18,293 bases of DNA from NCBI GenBank assembly GCA_947626405.1, contig CANQSE010000009.1:1-18293 (forward strand), written 5' to 3'. This document shows, piece after piece, positions 15,703 through 18,293 of the stretch. The translations under genes were made by a program, and so were the position numbers. How positions within the stretch are numbered: position 1 is the stretch's first letter; each line of letters opens with the position of its first letter. The notes beneath the pieces are model-generated. The model had not been told where the DNA came from. It did no database searches and saw only the letters and a program-made list of their open reading frames with translations. This stretch comes from an uncultured Acetatifactor sp. GTDB lineage: Bacteria > Bacillota > Clostridia > Lachnospirales > Lachnospiraceae.

Positions 15703-17109
15703 GTGATACACAATAACAGAGAAAAAACAGGAAAAAGGGCGGCGTGGATTTCAGCATTTATTGCCGCGGCAATGCTTACGGCGTGTTCCATGCCGTCTTC
15801 CGGCGACGGGAGCGCGGATCCGTCTCCGTCTCCAACGCGGTACGACACGGGATTTGAGGTCACGGGTCCTGACAGCTTTGACTCGGCGGACACTGCCGTG
15901 CTTGCAGACTGGAACACGGAGGAAAACACTCTCACCTTTTTAAATCCCGACCTGGGAAAGAGGTACACTCTCTCAGTGGACGGCACTACAAGACTTTACG
16001 ACAAATACGGAGACGCCATTGCTCTTGGCCAGCTTCAGAAAGGCGATATCGTGGATGTTACCTTTTTAAAGTCAAAGAAGCACCTGACGACTCTGCAGCT
16101 TTGTCCGAGGGCATGGGTTTATGATAACGCGGAGCGCTATGAATTTGATACGCTCCGCAGCGAGGTCACCGTTGGCTCTGAGGTTTTTAAGCTTACGTCA
16201 AACACGCTGTTTTTTTCGGAGGGCAGAAATATCGAGAGCATGGATTTAAATCCCGCCGATGTCCTGACCTTCTGCGGTATAGACAGCCAGGTCCTTGCGA
16301 TACGTGTCGATAAGGGACACGGTTATCTGCGCCTTGAAAACGACGAAAAATTTCTGGGCGGCTGGATCGAGATTGGACAGGCTGTAATACAGAGGATAAC
16401 GGAGGATATGCTTGTGCCGGTCCCGGAGGGCAGCTATCAGGTCACGGTGAGCAATAAGGGAGGCGGAGGAACAAAGAGCGTGTTGATCCGGCGAAATGAG
16501 GAAACCGTGCTCGACATCGGGGATCTGGAAATACCGGAGCCTCTTTACGGAATGGTTCTCTTTGCATTAAATCCCTCAAACGCAGAGCTTTATATTGACG
16601 GAGACCTAACCGATCCTTCCGGCCCGGTCTCGCTTGAATACGGCCTGCACCAGCTCATTGCCAGAGCCCAGGGGTACAAGACCGTAACGCAATATATCAG
16701 GGTGGCTCAGGAATCAGTGGGTATAAACGTCGAACTGGATGCGATGGAGACGCCGTCTTCCGATAAAAGCGATGATAAGTCGGATGATAAGACGGATGAT
16801 GAGACGACGTCTTCCGGTGAGGCAAGGGAAGGTTATTATAAGGTATATATTGACGCGCCTGAGGGAGTGGAGGTTTACCTGGATGGAAACTATATCGGCA
16901 TTTCTCCCTGCAGCTTCGCAAAGACAGAGGGCACTCACATTATAACTCTCAGAAAGACGGGATATACCACGCGCAGCTACACAATAGAGGTGAACAGCGA
17001 GGAGAAGGATATTTCATATTCCTTTGATGATCTGGCGGCCGCGTCTTCACCGCTGGACAGCAGTGTTTCCGACATGTGGAATAGTTTGCTGGATTCCGCG
17101 AGCAATTAA
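15703..17109 (+). CDS. PEGA-domain lipoprotein
   Basis: The protein has 468 residues. A short basic N-terminus, a hydrophobic core and the lipobox LTAC (Cys 28) mark it as a lipid-anchored surface protein, followed by a Ser/Pro-rich tether (about 29-46). The middle (about 60-225) contains a small beta-rich region (DIVDVTFLKSKKHLTTL) of unknown class. Two PEGA-type repeats follow at about 283-346 (AELYIDGDLTD, GLHQLIARAQGY) and 378-442 (VEVYLDGNYIG, GTHIITLRKTGY). An acidic Lys/Asp linker of short DKSD repeats (about 353-366) separates them. A weaker PEGA-like segment may lie at about 236-272. PEGA repeats are typical of surface and envelope proteins. AGGAG is six bases before the GTG start. 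Function unknown; the neighbours suggest no specific partner. Confidence 0.85.
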   Translation: MIHNNREKTGKRAAWISAFIAAAMLTACSMPSSGDGSADPSPSPTRYDTGFEVTGPDSFDSADTAVLADWNTEENTLTFLNPDLGKRYTLSVDGTTRLYDKYGDAIALGQLQKGDIVDVTFLKSKKHLTTLQLCPRAWVYDNAERYEFDTLRSEVTVGSEVFKLTSNTLFFSEGRNIESMDLNPADVLTFCGIDSQVLAIRVDKGHGYLRLENDEKFLGGWIEIGQAVIQRITEDMLVPVPEGSYQVTVSNKGGGGTKSVLIRRNEETVLDIGDLEIPEPLYGMVLFALNPSNAELYIDGDLTDPSGPVSLEYGLHQLIARAQGYKTVTQYIRVAQESVGINVELDAMETPSSDKSDDKSDDKTDDETTSSGEAREGYYKVYIDAPEGVEVYLDGNYIGISPCSFAKTEGTHIITLRKTGYTTRSYTIEVNSEEKDISYSFDDLAAASSPLDSSVSDMWNSLLDSASN

Positions 17110-17187
17110 GTTCAGGGTTTTTTTTCAATAAAAACTGCAATTTTTAACTAAATTTCATAAAAAGACTGCAAATCTAAGGAAAAAGCC

Positions 17188-17216
17188 TTGACAAAGAGGT
17201 AAAAAACGGATATATA
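17188..17216 (+). promoter_or_regulatory. Strong sigma-A promoter of hup
   Basis: A perfect TTGACA (17188-17193) and TATATA (17211-17216) are separated by 17 bases. This fits the high expression expected for HU. Confidence 0.8.
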
Positions 17217-17222
17217 TTATAT

Positions 17223-17243
17223 AGACGTCTTACAAAAACGTCT
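17223..17243 (+). other. Short hairpin at the start of the hup transcript
   Basis: AGACGT (17223-17228) pairs with ACGTCT (17238-17243) around a nine-base loop, beginning at the predicted transcription start. A 5'-end hairpin like this can protect mRNA from decay; its role here is inferred only from position. Confidence 0.4.
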
Positions 17244-17290
17244 GCACCACAGAAATACTTAATGGAAACTCATTAGAGGAGGAGTTCAAT

Positions 17291-17563
17291 ATGAACAAGA
17301 CAGAGTTAGTTGCAGCACTGGCTGATCAGGCCGGTGTATCCAAGAAGGACGCCGAGAAGGTTTTAAAGGCTTTCACCGATGTGGTTGAGAGCGAGCTGAA
17401 GAAGGGCGGAAAGGTTCAGTTGGTTGGCTTTGGTACTTTTGAGGTATCTGAGAGAGCTGCAAGAGAAGGCAGAAATCCCGCTACCCTTAAGCCGATTAAG
17501 ATTCCCGCATCCAAGGCTCCCAAGTTTAAGGCAGGCAAGGCGCTTAAGGATGCCCTCAATTAA
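17291..17563 (+). CDS. hup: HU-family nucleoid DNA-binding protein
   Basis: The protein is 90 residues, the usual HU length. It begins MNKTELVAALADQAGVSKK and carries the DNA-arm signature with GFGTFEVSERAAREGRNP and ending KAPKFKAGKALKDAL. It is a small basic dimer that bends and compacts DNA. GAGGAGG lies about nine bases before the ATG. It has its own strong promoter and terminator and precedes rqcP and yabP, the arrangement usual in Firmicutes. Codon use is biased toward frequent codons, as expected for an abundant protein. Confidence 0.97.
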   Translation: MNKTELVAALADQAGVSKKDAEKVLKAFTDVVESELKKGGKVQLVGFGTFEVSERAAREGRNPATLKPIKIPASKAPKFKAGKALKDALN

Positions 17564-17582
17564 TAAAATCTGTTGATTAAAG

Positions 17583-17611
17583 CGGAGAACCTTCCCGGGT
17601 TCTCCGTTTTT
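17583..17611 (+). terminator. Rho-independent terminator of hup
   Basis: The nine-base stem CGGAGAACC/GGTTCTCCG (17583-17591 and 17598-17606) has a six-base loop and is followed by a T-run. It separates hup from rqcP. Confidence 0.9.
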
Positions 17612-17661
17612 CTAATATAGAACCGCAAGTAAGAGTAAAACGCTCCGGAACGAGGATTATC

Positions 17662-17901
17662 ATGAGATTAGACAAATACCTGAAAGTATCAAGACTTATC
17701 AAGCGCAGAACTGTGGCAAACGAGGCATGCGACGGCGGCAGGGTAATGATAAACGGCAGACCAGCCAAGGCCTCCTCCAACGTGAAGGAAGGGGATGTGA
17801 TAACCGTCTCCTTTGGAAACAGGGAGGTAAAGGTTGAAGTGCTGAGTGTAAAGGAACCCGTGAGAAAAGAGGAGACGGCCGAGCTTTTCAAATATATTTA
17901 G
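17662..17901 (+). CDS. rqcP: S4-domain RNA-binding protein of ribosome quality control
   Basis: The protein has 79 residues and an S4 fold: MRLDKYLKVSRLIKRRTVANEACDGG-type start (Arg2, Asp4, Lys5), then GRVMINGRPAKASSNVKEGDVI. It is the YabO/Hsp15 family, known in Bacillus as RqcP, which binds the 50S subunit with peptidyl-tRNA and helps RqcH add C-terminal Ala tails to stalled chains. GAGG lies seven bases before the ATG. Its position between hup and yabP is conserved in Firmicutes. Confidence 0.93.
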   Translation: MRLDKYLKVSRLIKRRTVANEACDGGRVMINGRPAKASSNVKEGDVITVSFGNREVKVEVLSVKEPVRKEETAELFKYI

Positions 17902-17996
17902 ACTCTTTTTTAAGCTGTTCTGATATCACCGCAGCCCACATATACTTTATAGTGGAAAGCCGGGCGTGATCCGGCCTTCCGGACAAGGAGGGGCCA

Positions 17997-18284
17997 ATGG
18001 AAGATATCAACAGCAGCGCACGGATGCACAAGGTTACTATGACAAACCGCAAAAGCTGTGCGGTAAACGGAGTAAACGACGTTCTGTCCTTTGACGAGCA
18101 CGAAATCCTTTTGGAGACTTCTCAGGGCATGCTTATGATTAAGGGGGAAGATCTTCACGTAAGCAGGCTCACGCTGGATAAAGGGGAAGTGGACGTGGAC
18201 GGAAAGATCGACAGCTTCACCTATTCAGACGTATCCGCCGGCGGCAAAAAGAATGAATCGCTTTTAAGCAGGCTGTTTCGGTAA
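17997..18284 (+). CDS. yabP: Sporulation protein YabP
   Basis: The protein has 95 residues and matches the YabP family: a small beta-rich protein with NRKSCAVNGVNDVLSFDEHE and GMLMIKGEDLHVSRLTLDKGEVDVDGKIDSFTY. YabP is needed for spore coat or cortex development and is made in the mother cell in Bacillus. AAGGAGGGG lies just upstream of the ATG at 17997. A candidate sigma-E -10 element (CATATACT, 17939-17946) lies in the leader, but the -35 spacing is poor. The next gene, usually yabQ, may start at the ATG at 18290, at the window edge. Confidence 0.95.
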   Translation: MEDINSSARMHKVTMTNRKSCAVNGVNDVLSFDEHEILLETSQGMLMIKGEDLHVSRLTLDKGEVDVDGKIDSFTYSDVSAGGKKNESLLSRLFR

Positions 18285-18293
18285 CGGATATGG

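Noticed and set aside
1..18293. CRISPR array, tRNA/rRNA genes, prophage or intact IS
   Set aside because: No regularly spaced repeats with unique spacers, no tRNA cloverleaf, and no transposase, integrase or phage gene was seen; the repeats found are short, or are two isolated copies.

Overview
The window looks like chromosomal DNA of a spore-forming Gram-positive anaerobe, most likely a member of the Lachnospiraceae (Clostridia). This is inferred from the moderate GC content, strong AGGAGG-type ribosome sites, the hup-rqcP-yabP cluster that in Firmicutes precedes yabQ/divIC/spoIIE, a CotS-like coat protein and an HD-domain CCA-adding enzyme. No rRNA, tRNA, CRISPR array or intact transposase was seen. 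Most genes are ordinary core or family-typical genes.

Layout. (1) Positions 1-2569, + strand: the end of one proton-conducting membrane subunit and a complete second one (NuoL/Mrp/HyfB type), the tail of a cation-pumping operon that starts outside the window. (2) 2570-2903: a non-coding stretch with a strong 31-bp inverted-repeat element, a 23-bp tandem repeat and a good promoter. (3) 2904-6227, + strand: a hybrid histidine kinase (7TM-HK-REC-HPt) followed by a double-receiver protein with no output domain, probably one phosphorelay, closed by a terminator at 6288-6315. (4) 6340-7655, - strand: an OFA-type MFS transporter with an apparent one-base frameshift near its N-terminus. (5) 7656-8120: a divergent intergenic region holding a second, inverted copy of the 2622-2758 repeat. 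(6) 8121-10154, + strand: a type II 2-isopropylmalate synthase fused in frame to a complete C-terminal AraC-type DNA-binding domain. This is the most unusual object in the window. (7) 10151-11221, - strand: an unknown two-helix membrane protein whose stop codon overlaps that of the fusion gene. (8) 11455-13152, + strand: a membrane-anchored PrsA/SurA-like foldase with a 4 x 14-residue repeat tail, followed by a terminator. (9) 13253-17109, + strand: cca, a CotS-like kinase-fold protein and a PEGA-domain lipoprotein. (10) 17291-18284, + strand: hup, rqcP and yabP.

How they may work together. The fusion protein suggests that a leucine-pathway enzyme could also act as a transcription factor, with its leucine-binding regulatory domain next to the DNA-binding domain. 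The divergent transporter and the fusion gene itself are the nearest candidate targets; this is inference. The kinase and the output-less receiver form a plausible four-step relay (His-Asp-His-Asp). The right-hand end is a translation-quality, nucleoid and sporulation block that is conserved in Firmicutes.
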